DNA of 64,000 bases, taken from Spirometra erinaceieuropaei (lineage: Eukaryota > Platyhelminthes > Cestoda > Diphyllobothriidea > Diphyllobothriidae). This document shows, piece after piece, positions 13,901-21,789 of the stretch. Numbering within the stretch: position 1 is the first letter of the stretch; the number at the start of each line of letters is the position of its first letter. The translations under genes were made by a program, and so were the position numbers. The notes below the pieces were generated by a model. That model ran no database searches. It had not been told where the DNA came from and worked only from the letters and a program-made list of their open reading frames with translations. The stretch lies in the NCBI GenBank assembly GCA_902702965.1, contig CACRXP010000727.1, forward strand, positions 255,480-319,479, read 5' to 3'.

Positions 13901-16900
13901 GAGTTTTGATAATTCCGCAATTTCGACACAGCATGCATGCACTTACACCATTGTATATTCCCGATCGATACCGACAAGGCAACGGGCTCGTGGCCCAATG
14001 GTTAGGGGCGTGGACTTCTAACTAACAGGTCGAGAGTTCGAGCCCCGGGTGTTCCACACTTTGGGGTTGGGTATGACTGGCTGACGACGGATAATAAGCC
14101 AGAAATGACCATTCCAGTCTCCCTTGTCTTTGTCGGTAATGCCAACCTGCCTATACACTTACATATACATACAAGTATTACATGCTTATTGCATTTAATT
14201 ATTTAGCTACTCTTCTGTCTAACTTTGCTTACGTATTGATATTTTTGTGGCGTTATTGTAACCAATAGGGAGTTCAAAGACGCTTGCCTGCCTTTCCTCC
14301 AAGAAAAATGAAATAAACCGAAGATTACAAGGCTGTCCTCTTGACGACAGTCCTGTACAAAGTGGAGACCAGAACCGCCTACGCAAGCCATGCCAGGAAG
14401 CTCAACCGCTTCCACTTCTACTGTCTTCGCAGAATGCTGAAGCTGAGATGGCAGGACAGGGTCCTAGAAACAGGGGTCCTGGAACGGATCGAAATCCTCA
14501 GCATCCACGTCATGCTGAGGCAACTGAAACTGCGATCGGGCGATCATCTGGTGAGAATCGACCATGCTCACCTACCAAAACAACGCTTCTACGAAGATGT
14601 CACCACAGGTGTTCGCCGGCCGGGGAGCTAAAACGACACTACAAAAACACTTTGAAGAATTCACTGAAGTGATTTAATATCAACCCAGAGACCTGGGAGG
14701 ACCTCACTCAGAAGAGACCGGCCCGGAGAAGAGAAGAATGGCGCAGGCATCTACGAAGCAAACCGGATCGCCGACGCCAAAGACAAAAGCAGGGCTCGCA
14801 AGTCACAAGTGTCTCGGCCTTTCAATGCCAACAGCCAGCCACTCCCAACATGCCCGCGCTGGTAATGCACATTCCGCGCGCGAATCGGCTTCGCAGGACA
14901 CCTTCGGAAACAATGCACCAACCACCCCGCAAGGTCAACTTCTCCTGCCAAGAACAACCCTGCTTCACCCCTGCCGCAAACCCCGCGACGACGACCACTT
15001 CCGTCACCGGTGATGGGACTGCCGGCCTCCCGCCGCCATCGATCTCCAGCATCATCTGTCCCGCGCCAAGCCCTACATCGAGCACAGTGACCAGCTCCGC
15101 CAGCACCACAACATCCCGCACTCCCCCCATCGACGGGCGGACATCCGACGTCCCGTCATCTACTATCAGCACCATCAACACCCCCACCTCTGGAGATGTG
15201 GACTCGGCTCATACCTATCAACATTGCGACCACACATTCACCTCACACAACGGTCTGGACGGTCACTTGTAAATCCAGTGCACAGAGGCTGACGAACCAG
15301 TGCCTGGAGCGTCCGCGTACAGCCGCCGCATCCGCCTCCACTATCCACACTGCCCACGCACATTCACCCACCGCGTGGCCCCACTCGATCACATGTTTAT
15401 CCACGATAGCGAAATTCACCGCAATATCGACACACCCAGCAACCTTGCATACGCACCATGTCTAGCCAAATCAACACCACATCGTCAAGCGCGCCCACTA
15501 CCAGCTGCTCCACCACCATTACTGCGAAACTGCCTCTGACGCTCCCGACCTATCCTGCCCACAATGTCCCTGCACACTCATCTCAAACACCGGCCTGGTC
15601 GGTCATTTGCGAGTTCTTCGCATGGATACTGGCGAACCTGTGCCTGAAGCACAAACATACATCAGACACACTCAACTGCCCGCATTGTCCGCGTACAATC
15701 TGCCGCCGCATGGGCTTACAAGGCCACATGCTTTTCATAAAGACCTGCAGTAGTCCACTGCCGACTATACGTCATCATATCTCTTCTCATGGGCACCTGC
15801 AACACACATCAATATCCCCCTGCAGCGCACAATGCAAGCACACCATTGGGACCTCTCACTGAAGTGATGAATGTGTTTCTCGGCTCATTCTTCGTATGGC
15901 TCCTCTTCTGCGTGTGTGATCTCAGCCTTAAACCATTACGGTACGCCAAGCGCCGTGGCTTGGAAGGTTGCCGACTAACGCCTCAAATTGGTCTACGCAG
16001 TCTGCCCAGTTGCATGTGTGCTTTTGTGGAGTGACGGGCTGGTGGGCTGAGAGTCGGACTGCAACCACCTCTTCTAAACGTGACCTCTGGTACTCTTACG
16101 CATGTGAGGACTGTGTATGTATATGGGTAATGCATGTCACTCGATGGCTGACTGGTTACCGGGCCTTTGAAAGGCGATGATCCAGGTTAAATGCAGAGCT
16201 GCGTCTCACAGTTCTGGGCTTTAGGGATTGTGTGCGTCTGCTATGTCATGATTCACCAAACCATGGCCCTCACAGCCTGGTGTGCGCTGATAGTTCACTG
16301 GCACATGGCTTCTTGCCGGTTAATGCGTTTGGGTCCCCACTGAGTATACAGGACCTCGCAGTCACCCCAGCGTTTGTTTGGAACGGCAGACTGGTAATCT
16401 GTGAGCCAGGGTGTAATCGCTCCTTCCTAAGGTGGCCTTTATGGCACTCCCACTCCGTGGAATCCCAGCCGGGTGTGGCGGCACGCCTGGGGGCGGCTCC
16501 GGTCATAAAAGCCACCTGAGCCCTCTCTCGCCTTCGGTTTTCCTGACTACGTCTTGATGCCGGGCACAGGTGGGCCAAGAGGAGAGAGTGCAATAGCACT
16601 AGCACTAAATAGAATTCAATTTACATTCCAGCTGGGACATCGTCCGTGTATGTGAACCTGACTAACGTATCCCAGTGGTCTAATCCCTGGTTAGAAACTT
16701 CCCCTCATAATTTTACAACGGCGGATAAAACTACTCGGCCACTGGGGATTTGGTTCGTATCTTAAGTGTCATAAGTTGCAGTTGTATGTAACAGTCAAAA
16801 TTCCTGTAGAAAGACTTACTGCTTCCCTGCGACCCCCATCACGTACAATTGGCATTAAAACATGTTTCTGAATGATGTATGCGGTGCAGCTCAGAAAAAA

Positions 16901-18306
16901 TAATTAAGTGTTTACACTGCAGAAACGACAATAAAAATCATGAGCGCAATATCTGCTTTTAGAGGGGCATTTTTCGCAAGTCCGTAGTGTAAATTGTTGA
17001 GCTGAGCACCTAGACAACAGCACTGGATTTGATTTAGCCTTACATCATTCGTGAAGGATACTCATTCTGCATCATAGCAATCGTCAGGAACCTAATCAAA
17101 GACGAAATATACAGCACTTGGCGGTTTGTCTGGTGAGTTGAATTTTCCCTCGAGAGTATTTTGGAAGTGGAATTAGGCGATTTAGTTAAAACAAAAAACT
17201 TCGCCTAACATGCCTAAATCCTGTTAACTCAAGTCACTTACTCTGATGGCTCAACGAAGTAACTGAGAGGTTCGTAGAAGAGCCATGAGTGCTTGCGGAT
17301 GTCTCCCTCGGCGGTCAGCATCCGTTTCCTCCTTTCTGGCTTTCGCCACCAAAGACCTTTGCTGAGCAACGGGCGGATGTAGGGTGGCGGTGTCTGACCG
17401 TCTGTCTCCTCGATGGGAGCCTCCCCAGTAGTTGCGTCACCGGCTATCATCAAAACCCTGGCGAGAGGGTCCGAAGCACGAATGGCTCGCGCAGCAGATA
17501 TGGCCGCAGCTCCGGCACCAATTATCACATGCTGCACATGAGAAGGAAGTGTTGATTCGGAAGGGGTGGGAGTGTTTGCGGCTGTAGAAGAGACTGTACG
17601 TTATAATCAGCCGAAAGACTAAAAACCGGCTCATGTAGGTTGAAGTTGGTTGTTACGTGGAATGCCGGAAAAGCAATCGAAAGTAAATAAACAAAAAACA
17701 GAACTTGCTACGTTATAGTGCGACACGTGTGCAGAACGATTTATGACACAAACTGGAAGAATAGAGATATTTGGAAAAAAATACCAGTAGTTTGATTTCC
17801 AGCTGTTGTAGCGGACGAACCAGGAACTGGTCTCCTAAAAAAAAACAACGACAAGGAAAGCTTAACGGGAACGAAAAACGGTGTTTTTAAAGTTAGCAAT
17901 AAATGCAAGACCGCAAGTTTTGAAGAGGGGCAAAATCAGTAGTAAGTACAAATGGGGACTGAGGAAAGGTGTTGACTTACTGTTCATATACAGGATGGTA
18001 GCTCGGATCGGCGTACTGAGACTCTTTACGCCTCACCCACCAGGCGACCCCGAGAACAATACCAAGGAAACCTGTGCCAAAGAGCACTGGCCCCACGGCC
18101 TCTGGGGGGATGGGCGTGCTGAAGAACGTCCTTCCGTGATTGGACGTGAATTTGGCTGTTCTCTTGGATAGAGTGGACAGAGAGCTCATAGAAAGCATAA
18201 TGGAAAAAGGACGGACGTCCGTCATGCGGACGGCTTCAGCCGCGAGGATGCGTCTAAGCAGCGGACGAGAACGGGCTCCGAATTCCGACAAAATCCGAGC
18301 GGCCAT
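4008..18306 (-). CDS. AIFM1: Apoptosis-inducing factor, mitochondrial (AIFM1 orthologue), six exons
   Basis: Joined exons, in transcript order: 18306-17981, 17834-17785, 17581-17242, 8978-8739, 6828-6423, 4916-4008. All introns are GT-AG and every junction keeps phase, giving 2271 nt and 756 aa (human AIFM1 is 613). The product is a mitochondrial inner-membrane FAD flavoprotein that oxidises NADH, supports respiratory-chain assembly and in other animals can promote cell death. Visible in order: basic N-terminal presequence, one membrane segment, FAD Rossmann motif GAGAAA, an ATG-type second FAD motif (CLIATGSGPK), NADH Rossmann motif GGGPLGSELA, then YVAGDAASYWDP (FAD) and the AIF C-terminal domain. 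The extra length is a longer linker after the membrane segment, internal Ser/Gly/Lys-rich insertions and a tail of about 70 residues. Introns 3 and 4 contain SINEs, LINEs and other repeats. The assignment is secure; the exact start and the microexon rest on splice logic only. Confidence 0.9.
4966..5455 (+). repeat. Dispersed repeat family R1, copy A (AIFM1 intron)
   Basis: About 490 bp that match the reverse complement of 32975-33443. Shared blocks include CGTTCGGCCTGAAACCCCAG, GGCCTACTGGTGACTAC variants, AATCTGAGCGGGCTGCT and AATCGAGCTGACAGCCA variants. No ORF or terminal repeat is seen. The class is unknown. Confidence 0.7.
6012..6290 (+). repeat. tRNA-derived SINE, copy 2 (long 3' form)
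   Basis: It starts GGTATTCCCGATCGAAACCA and has GATCGCGGGTTCGAACCTC at the box B position and CCAGTCTCCCTTGTCTTGA. It continues past the end of copies 3 and 4 with CTACTAGTCGCTATGTGACTG and AAGGGCACAACGGGACGAGC. That extension is shared with copy 5. It lies in an AIFM1 intron, antisense. Confidence 0.7.
6423..6828 (-). CDS. AIFM1: AIFM1 exon 5: NADH-binding Rossmann fold
   Basis: The acceptor is TTTTTTCAG and the donor GCG/GTAAGT. The first base completes an Arg codon with exon 4. The exon begins KLQAVSDKLHATGGTIAVIG and carries the NADH-binding motif GGGPLGSELAVSIAGKA. It continues through a basic and hydrophobic stretch to LVDHIVCA, which precedes VGAEP in the next exon exactly as in other AIFs (HIVAAVGLEP). 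A 12-residue insert (GKAMAPKGAKVVNSDK) separates the nucleotide helix from the next strand. Confidence 0.92.
8739..8978 (-). CDS. AIFM1: AIFM1 exon 4: FAD domain, second half
   Basis: The acceptor is CACATTGTAG and the donor is CG/GTGAGA. The first base G completes the split Glu codon from exon 3 (GA+G). The translation runs LNEADSGGVALLRNDRVTAL, then GQSVTYDCCLIATGSGPKRI, and ends at ERITYFRNLRDY. The CLIATG motif is the conserved strand contacting FAD in this reductase family. It is separated from exon 3 by an 8.26-kb intron that is mostly mobile DNA. Confidence 0.9.
9513..9648. repeat. Exact tandem duplication, 65-bp unit, 71-bp period
   Basis: The stretch from ACATCTAAATGCATTGTGTA to CCTCCTCGGTGAAAAAT occurs at 9513-9577 and again, identical, at 9584-9648. 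A six-base spacer, GTCAAT, separates them. It lies in AIFM1 intron 3. Confidence 0.95.
11352..13720 (+). mobile_element. Jockey-like LINE nested in the finger-bearing LINE
   Basis: It begins with endonuclease motif VMIMGDFDAPNIDY (11354 on), then DVVNCLPPFGKGDHVVLKWE. The RT follows in several frames: NYRPASITSICYKITEPIIK (12461-12520), LLFDDQHGLRIGRSRLTNLL, CKKAFDSVPQQRLLCKL, GPVLGPILFLVYIDVC (about 12825-12870) and a damaged FADD as FVED. The C terminus holds KSAMPGLYLLRRAFAKFTKC, then RDQDCCPASGDLFELVTPTG and ALPMDVITSTCVDTFKR. Many stops show it is dead. Its insertion separates QMST at 11350 from YKAVLL at 14325 in the host LINE. Confidence 0.75.
13948..14155 (+). repeat. tRNA-derived SINE, copy 3 (complete, with TSD)
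   Basis: It begins CCATTGTATATTCCCGATCG and ends AACCTGCCTATA. It contains a Pol III box A-like TGGCCCAATGGTTAGG and box B-like GGTCGAGAGTTCGAGCCC, then a non-tRNA body containing CCAGTCTCCCTTGTCTTTGT. CACTTACA flanks it on both sides (13940-13947 and 14156-14163) as a short target-site duplication. It is the reference copy for the five-copy family in this window. Confidence 0.75.
15215..15740 (+). pseudogene. Degenerate C2H2 zinc-finger array at the 3' end of LINE ORF2
   Basis: Four finger remnants in two pairs. Finger 1 is YQHCDHTFTSHNGLDGHL (first Cys lost, then a stop). Finger 2 is YPHCPRTFTHRVAPLDHMFI (first Cys to Tyr). Finger 3, in another frame, is SCPQCPCTLISNTGLVGHL. Finger 4 is CPHCPRTICRRMGLQGHM. 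Each pair is joined by a linker containing EPVPGA or GEPVPEA. The finger spacing C-x2-C-x12-H is visible, though each finger is damaged. Similar fingers ending LINE ORFs are, to my knowledge, common in diphyllobothriidean tapeworms, and could bind nucleic acid during retrotransposition. Confidence 0.65.
16351..16595 (+). repeat. Dispersed repeat family R2, copy A
   Basis: It shares GGACCTCGCAGTC..CCCAGCG, a block around GGCCTTTATGGCACTCCCAC and GTGGCGGCACGCCTGGGG with 35512-35757. It ends near CAGGTGGGCCAAGAGGAGAG. The preceding 500 bases (15871-16350) may belong to the same element but have no second copy here. Confidence 0.65.
16596..17241. other. AIFM1 intron 3, unclassified
   Basis: Low-complexity and AT-rich intronic sequence between repeat R2 and exon 3. 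Nothing recognised. Confidence 0.5.
17242..17581 (-). CDS. AIFM1: AIFM1 exon 3: FAD-binding Rossmann fold
   Basis: The acceptor is TTCTACAG before 17581 and the donor GTAAGT follows 17242. It opens with a PT/S-rich stretch, then PSHVQHVIIGAGAAA, in which PSHV and the glycine-rich dinucleotide-binding motif match the start of the AIF oxidoreductase core. It continues with AARAIRASDPLARVLMI and PPYIRPLLSKGLWW, the substrate-facing segment of the first FAD half. Relative to human AIF there is an insertion after the second strand (TTGEAPIEETDGQTPP). A second AG at 17537-17538 would shorten the exon to phase 0, but the conserved PSHV favours the longer form. Confidence 0.85.
17785..17834 (-). CDS. 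AIFM1: AIFM1 exon 2: 50-nt microexon in the linker
   Basis: This was inferred because exon 1 (two bases left over) and exon 3 (two bases before its first full codon) cannot be joined directly. The complement here has an acceptor with a long T tract ending in TTTTTTTTTAG, a 50-nt open segment, and a GTATTT donor. One base completes the Gln codon of exon 1, 16 codons follow, and the last base makes GCC with exon 3. It adds a Pro/Ser/Thr-rich linker (RPVPGSSATTAGNQTT). The length is 2 modulo 3, exactly what the phase gap needs. There is no homology support because this linker is not conserved in AIF. Confidence 0.65.
17981..18306 (-). CDS. AIFM1: AIFM1 exon 1: mitochondrial presequence and membrane anchor
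   Basis: ATG at 18306. The first 60 or so residues are rich in Arg and Ser with few acidic residues, as expected of a matrix-targeting presequence. About residues 73-95 form one hydrophobic segment (VLFGTGFLGIVLGVAWWV) followed by RRK, matching the inner-membrane anchor of AIF. The exon ends after TATGAACA with a perfect GTAAGT donor (complement 17975-17980), leaving two bases of a split codon. A weaker donor, C/GTAAAG after 18030, would join directly to the third exon in phase, but it would skip the microexon and discard well-formed coding sequence. Confidence 0.75.
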
Positions 18307-18307
18307 A

Positions 18308-18325
18308 CCTACAGGGACAAACAAC
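18308..18325 (-). promoter_or_regulatory. Splice acceptor immediately 5' of the AIFM1 ATG
   Basis: On the complement the sequence reads CGTTGTTTGTCCCTGTAG then GT then ATG. This is a pyrimidine-rich tract and an AG only two bases before the start codon. Flatworms trans-splice a leader RNA onto many transcripts, so this could be such a site. A conventional 5'UTR intron would look the same. Confidence 0.45.
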
Positions 18326-18754
18326 GTACATAGCGCCGTTTACGGGGTGGTTTCCTGGGGATTGAGCAGGCAATGCGAAGTGATCAGTTATAAACTCACT
18401 TCACTTGTTACTATATAATTTGGCGCGTAAGCTTCCAATTTTTGAAGACAGGCGCAAGATTATAAGACTTGTGGGCTTAAGTATGTTCGACGTTTTAGTT
18501 AAAACCGGACGTGGAAGACGCCTGAATTGCAATCACCAACAAGTGACGGCAGTAATTTGCCGTCCAACATTACTGATTAAAGGATCCTGAGCATTTAGCT
18601 CGATGCTTACAGCTGAAACCAGCAGCGCGTAGTGTGATTTTACCCACAATATGCAACAACGAAACTTCTACCAGATCGTACTACAGCGGTTGAAGAGCTA
18701 CTTTAACTGCCACGACGCCGACCTGCGTAAACTGCAGCAGTGGTAATCAACTCT

Positions 18755-18792
18755 AATATACATATATATACATATATATATATATATGTATA
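18755..18792. repeat. AT-rich (TA)n/(CATA)n simple repeat
   Basis: Alternating AT/CATATATATA sequence between the AIFM1 start and the 71-aa gene. It marks no gene. Confidence 0.85.
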
Positions 18793-18946
18793 AATTAGGC
18801 TGGTCCAGACGTCAGGTGCTTAAGGCTTAAGGTTATACTCAGGTCAACGAACCATAGGATAGTCAAAACAATGAAAAAGAGGCGACGCCAAATTCGACCA
18901 ACACAACATGAAAACAGGAAAGTAATATATTTCTAGCTTTCTATGA

Positions 18947-18952
18947 TTTATT
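18947..18952 (-). terminator. Polyadenylation signal AATAAA of the 71-aa gene
   Basis: The complement reads AGAAATAAATCATAG, placing a canonical AATAAA 37 bases 3' of the TGA stop at 18990. Confidence 0.55.
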
Positions 18953-18989
18953 TCTAAGAGGTACAATTCAATAGAACGACAATGGGAGT

Positions 18990-19205
18990 TCACTCAGCAC
19001 GCTTTGGGGTCTGGTCAACACCAAGTGCGATGTCCTTGGCTATCCACAAAAGAGGTACCGTAACAAGAAAGAATCCGGTAATAACGAGGGGATCCGCATA
19101 TGGGCGATATCTTTCTCGATAGGGATCTGGCATAGTATTCGCCCTTCTCAGCGACCCTGTGCCGATGAGCTGCTTGCCAAAACGTAAAATGTTCCGGCCA
19201 AACAT
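18990..19205 (-). CDS. Unrecognised 71-aa mitochondria-like membrane protein
   Basis: ATG at 19205, stop TGA at 18990-18992, single exon. The N terminus (MFGRNILRFGKQLIGTGSLR) is basic and lacks acidic residues, like a mitochondrial import signal. It is followed by a polar DPYRERYRPYADP segment, one hydrophobic span of about 18 residues (LVITGFFLVTVPLLWIA) and a short charged end. Size and layout suggest a small inner-membrane or respiratory-chain subunit, but I cannot assign a family. An acceptor-like CTATCCACAG lies four bases before the ATG, and AATAAA (complement 18947-18952) lies about 40 bases after the stop. It is co-oriented with AIFM1 about 680 bp upstream of it. Confidence 0.65.
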   Translation of the reverse strand: MFGRNILRFGKQLIGTGSLRRANTMPDPYRERYRPYADPLVITGFFLVTVPLLWIAKDIALGVDQTPKRAE

Positions 19206-19211
19206 GAAGCT
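19206..19211 (-). promoter_or_regulatory. Splice acceptor just 5' of the 71-aa gene ATG
   Basis: The complement reads CTATCCACAG/CTTCATG, with AG at 19210-19211. The pyrimidine tract is weak (TTAATTAATGCTATCC). With the similar site at AIFM1 it hints that both transcripts start at an acceptor. Confidence 0.35.
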
Positions 19212-20611
19212 GTGGATAGCATTAATTAATCACTTGTTATTAGAAATGGAAATAAACCAGAACAAAGAAGAAATACGCATCCTTTATTGCACAGCAAATA
19301 CACAGTACAACGCATGAACATCGTAGACGCCAGGTGCATGTAAGTGCAGAACTAGTCACTGAATAGAATCATAACGGCCATTGCTAAGCAGCAAAACGCC
19401 ACGTACGGGCTTTTTCTTTCACCTACAAAATACGATTTAGCTAAGTCGAAAATGTACCTATCCGCGCACATTTCCAGAAGGTGCCGGTAAACCTGTGAAG
19501 GCATGTATTAAAGAAATTGGCATCATACCCCGTTTTATGCCGGTCAAGAAGATTCGGCATGAAACTTCTGACATAAGTGCATGTGCAAATAAGGAGCAGA
19601 ACAACCGTAAGCAGACTTTGGAAATTGAAAATGGCAGACTACGGGTCAAAGAAAACCGCAAATTACCATCACCACGTGGACCAGAAACGGCGGGCTAAAA
19701 TGGGGAAGTTAAAAGAGCGTCACTAGTCAAAATTTCAGCAGGTTCTTCAGAATTTTCAAGAGCAGAAAACTATCTATATTTGAGTAGCCTTGGTTTATGA
19801 TGTTAGAATGGTGTGGTTCTTCCTGCAAAACCCCTTCACTTCATAGCACCTACAGTAGGCGTTATCTTTTGCCAAAAGCGAACAAAAAAGTTCGCTCCCA
19901 AAATGTGAATTACGTAGTTCGTCAGCTTAAAAGCTCAAAGTTTTGATAATTGGGAGTTTCAAAGTCCCATTTGAAGTTCCCAGAATTGGAAGCATTAAAC
20001 CTCCGCTTTATAAGGGTTTTGTGTAGAAGCTAAGCGAATAGTGTAATCAGCGGCTCACGACTATTTCCCTCAGAAAACTGGAAAAAAATGGCTGAAATGG
20101 CAAAGCCTATCAAATAAACTTAAATTCTGCCACGTACACCACCATAAAAGAGAGAAGGAGCCAACAGTAGAGGTGCGGAAGACTTGTTTTCGGCCTTTGC
20201 AGCATCCGGTGCGGGCCGTTTGATCGACGCAGATTATGTGCTTCCAATAATTCGTGAATTCTCACAGTCAACCCCGCGAAATGATCTCATTGTCCAGTAT
20301 AATGAATAAAGTGTATTCCAAGTCTATGTTTGTTTACTTACAAGAAATTGAAATTTTTCAGTGATTATCATAAAAATTCTTCGGTTGGTCTAATTATTGA
20401 CACGACCAAGGCCTTCTTGGGTTGAAACTTGCTAATGTGAAACGGACTGAGAATTTGATAGGGTTGTTTGAATGAGGCGAAGCTTCCAGCGCAGATCTAA
20501 GGCAGAGGTCGTGTAACCGCCTGTCAGCGAAAGTAACTGGTCTCCTGTCCTCACATCCCTGCCGGCCTCCTTCCTGCAATTACTTCTCTTACCGTAATGT
20601 TGGGCCCTCTG
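19212..20611. other. Upstream of the 71-aa gene, nothing recognised
   Basis: No open frame with a recognisable product. A minus-strand AATAAA-like site (TGCAATAAAGG, around 19281-19290) could mark the end of an unseen upstream transcript. Confidence 0.35.
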
Positions 20612-20692
20612 GTGTAAGGGCGCTCACCGATCGTTCTTACGGAAATAAATTGTTCCGCTGTGCCTTACGGGCTCGCTCCACGCCGGAAATTT
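20612..20692 (+). repeat. Half copy of the fold-back element
   Basis: GTAAGGGCGCTCACCGATCG then TTCTTACGGAA..TTGTTCCGCTGTGCCTTACGGG matches the left arm and loop of the element at 21090. No matching right arm follows, so this copy is truncated or has lost one arm. Confidence 0.6.
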
Positions 20693-20878
20693 CAACGACC
20701 ATACCAAGCGGTTACCAACAACGCTACATTCTCCATCTGTTGTTTAGCAGACATGTTGGCGTTACCTCTCCATCCAGAAGTGTCACCCCTCCTGTTGAAA
20801 CTCTCGTCTGTAATTGCATCATTTACAATCCTCATATGGACTAGACTCCCTGTTTCTATCATATATATATATGTTGTA

Positions 20879-21086
20879 TAGGCAGAATGCTATTACCGAC
20901 AAAGACAAGGGAGACTGGAATGGCCATTTTTTGGCTTATTAGCCGTCGTCAGCCAGCCATACCCAAGCCCGAAGTGCAGAACACCCGAGTCTCGAACTGG
21001 CGACCTGTTGGTTTAGAAGTCCACGCCTCTACCCACCCGGCCACGAGCCCGTTGCCCTGTCGGTTTACGATCGGGAATATACAATG
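20879..21086 (-). repeat. tRNA-derived SINE, copy 4
   Basis: The complement starts CATTGTATATTCCCGATCGT and has ACAGGTCGCCAGTTCGAGAC (box B), GGTATGGCTGGCTGACGACGG, CCAGTCTCCCTTGTCTTTGT and ends CTGCCTATA. The direct repeat ATATATGTTG occurs next to its 3' end (about 20867-20878) and again at 21208-21217, beyond the fold-back element. So the fold-back element lies inside the SINE's target duplication. Confidence 0.75.
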
Positions 21087-21087
21087 T

Positions 21088-21204
21088 TAGGGGGCGCTCA
21101 CCGATCGTTCATACGGAACTCTCTCGTTCCGTTGTGCCTTAAGGGCTCTCTCTCGAGCAACGGAACGAGTGAGTTCCGTATGAACGATCGGTGAGCGCCC
21201 CCTA
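21088..21204. repeat. 113-bp fold-back (MITE-like) element with TA duplication
   Basis: Left arm 21090-21134 (GGGGGCGCTCACCGATCGTT..) and right arm 21158-21202 are reverse complements over 45 bp with a single mismatch. They enclose a 23-nt loop. TA stands immediately outside each arm (21088-21089, 21203-21204), as left by Tc1/mariner-type transposases. No coding capacity. It is inserted at the 5' border of SINE copy 4. Confidence 0.75.
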
Positions 21205-21789
21205 CCATTATATATGTTGTATCATTTTACTTTGCCTATCGCGTGGCTGGATGAGAACAGTGATGTGTTTAACAATGCTTTTCAGCCCGGTGCTAGTCAG
21301 GAATTATCTCGCGCGCTTATGATTACTCCGTGTGTGCCGCCCTTATTGTCTTGGGCCGCTGCATCTATGCAGTACCTCAAATGTTCAACTTAATTGAGAA
21401 CAGGGAGAAGCTGTTCAAGCCTGCGTCTAGCAGGTCGTCTATGGCAAATAATAGTAGAGGAAACCTTGAAAGGACTCTTCATAAATCCTTTCATGAAATG
21501 GGATCTTAGGCGATTCTGATTTCTCGACGCATGAGCGAATGTCCTGTTCGAACGAACAAATTTATCTGCTGAAACGAAAGACTCGATATTTACTATACGC
21601 CGGTGGCTGATAACTTTGTCGGGAACCGTGCTGAGGTCAAAAGGGTAGCCTCGACGAATTCGTCGCATTCTGGTCTTTTCTTAATTCTCTAAGTGGCTGT
21701 CAGGTTTCGGGACGTAGGATTGAAACTCTAAGGAGATCATGCTGACTAGGCATCCAGATGCTATTATCTCCTATGACAGAGGACGTGTG

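Larger units (their letters stand above)
10219..15870 (+). mobile_element. Non-LTR retrotransposon (LINE) with zinc-finger C terminus, split by a nested insertion
   Basis: Two pieces, about 10219-11351 and 14322-15870, read as one ORF2 with several frameshifts and stops. The first piece holds fingers-palm motifs: FKDATIHLYEHKDHQ, NHRSILLLNIAGKIFARIFL, a degenerate FLDLEKVFD, then DLLFADDCALHTTTE (the YADD-type catalytic motif, here FADD) and a thumb ending ANQAFARLQNSVRNRHSLQM. The second resumes YKAVLLTTVLYKVETRT and continues ARKLNRFHFYCLRRMLKL, typical of the post-RT region of this family. It then enters an Arg-rich, Ser/Thr/Pro-rich tail with C2H2 fingers. The element sits in AIFM1 intron 3, antisense to the gene. 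Confidence 0.8.

Noticed and set aside
13985..14070. Possible tRNA gene
   Set aside because: Box A and box B-like motifs are present, but the sequence continues into a repeated non-tRNA body and recurs elsewhere, so it is a SINE head. I did not find a closed cloverleaf.
15000..15540. A host zinc-finger gene
   Set aside because: The fingers lie in the continuing, broken frame of a LINE ORF2, so I treat them as part of the retroelement.
18030..18030. Alternative AIFM1 exon 1 donor (C/GTAAAG)
   Set aside because: Phase-compatible with exon 3, but the GTAAGT at 17975-17980 is a much better donor, and the 50-nt microexon solves the phase without it.
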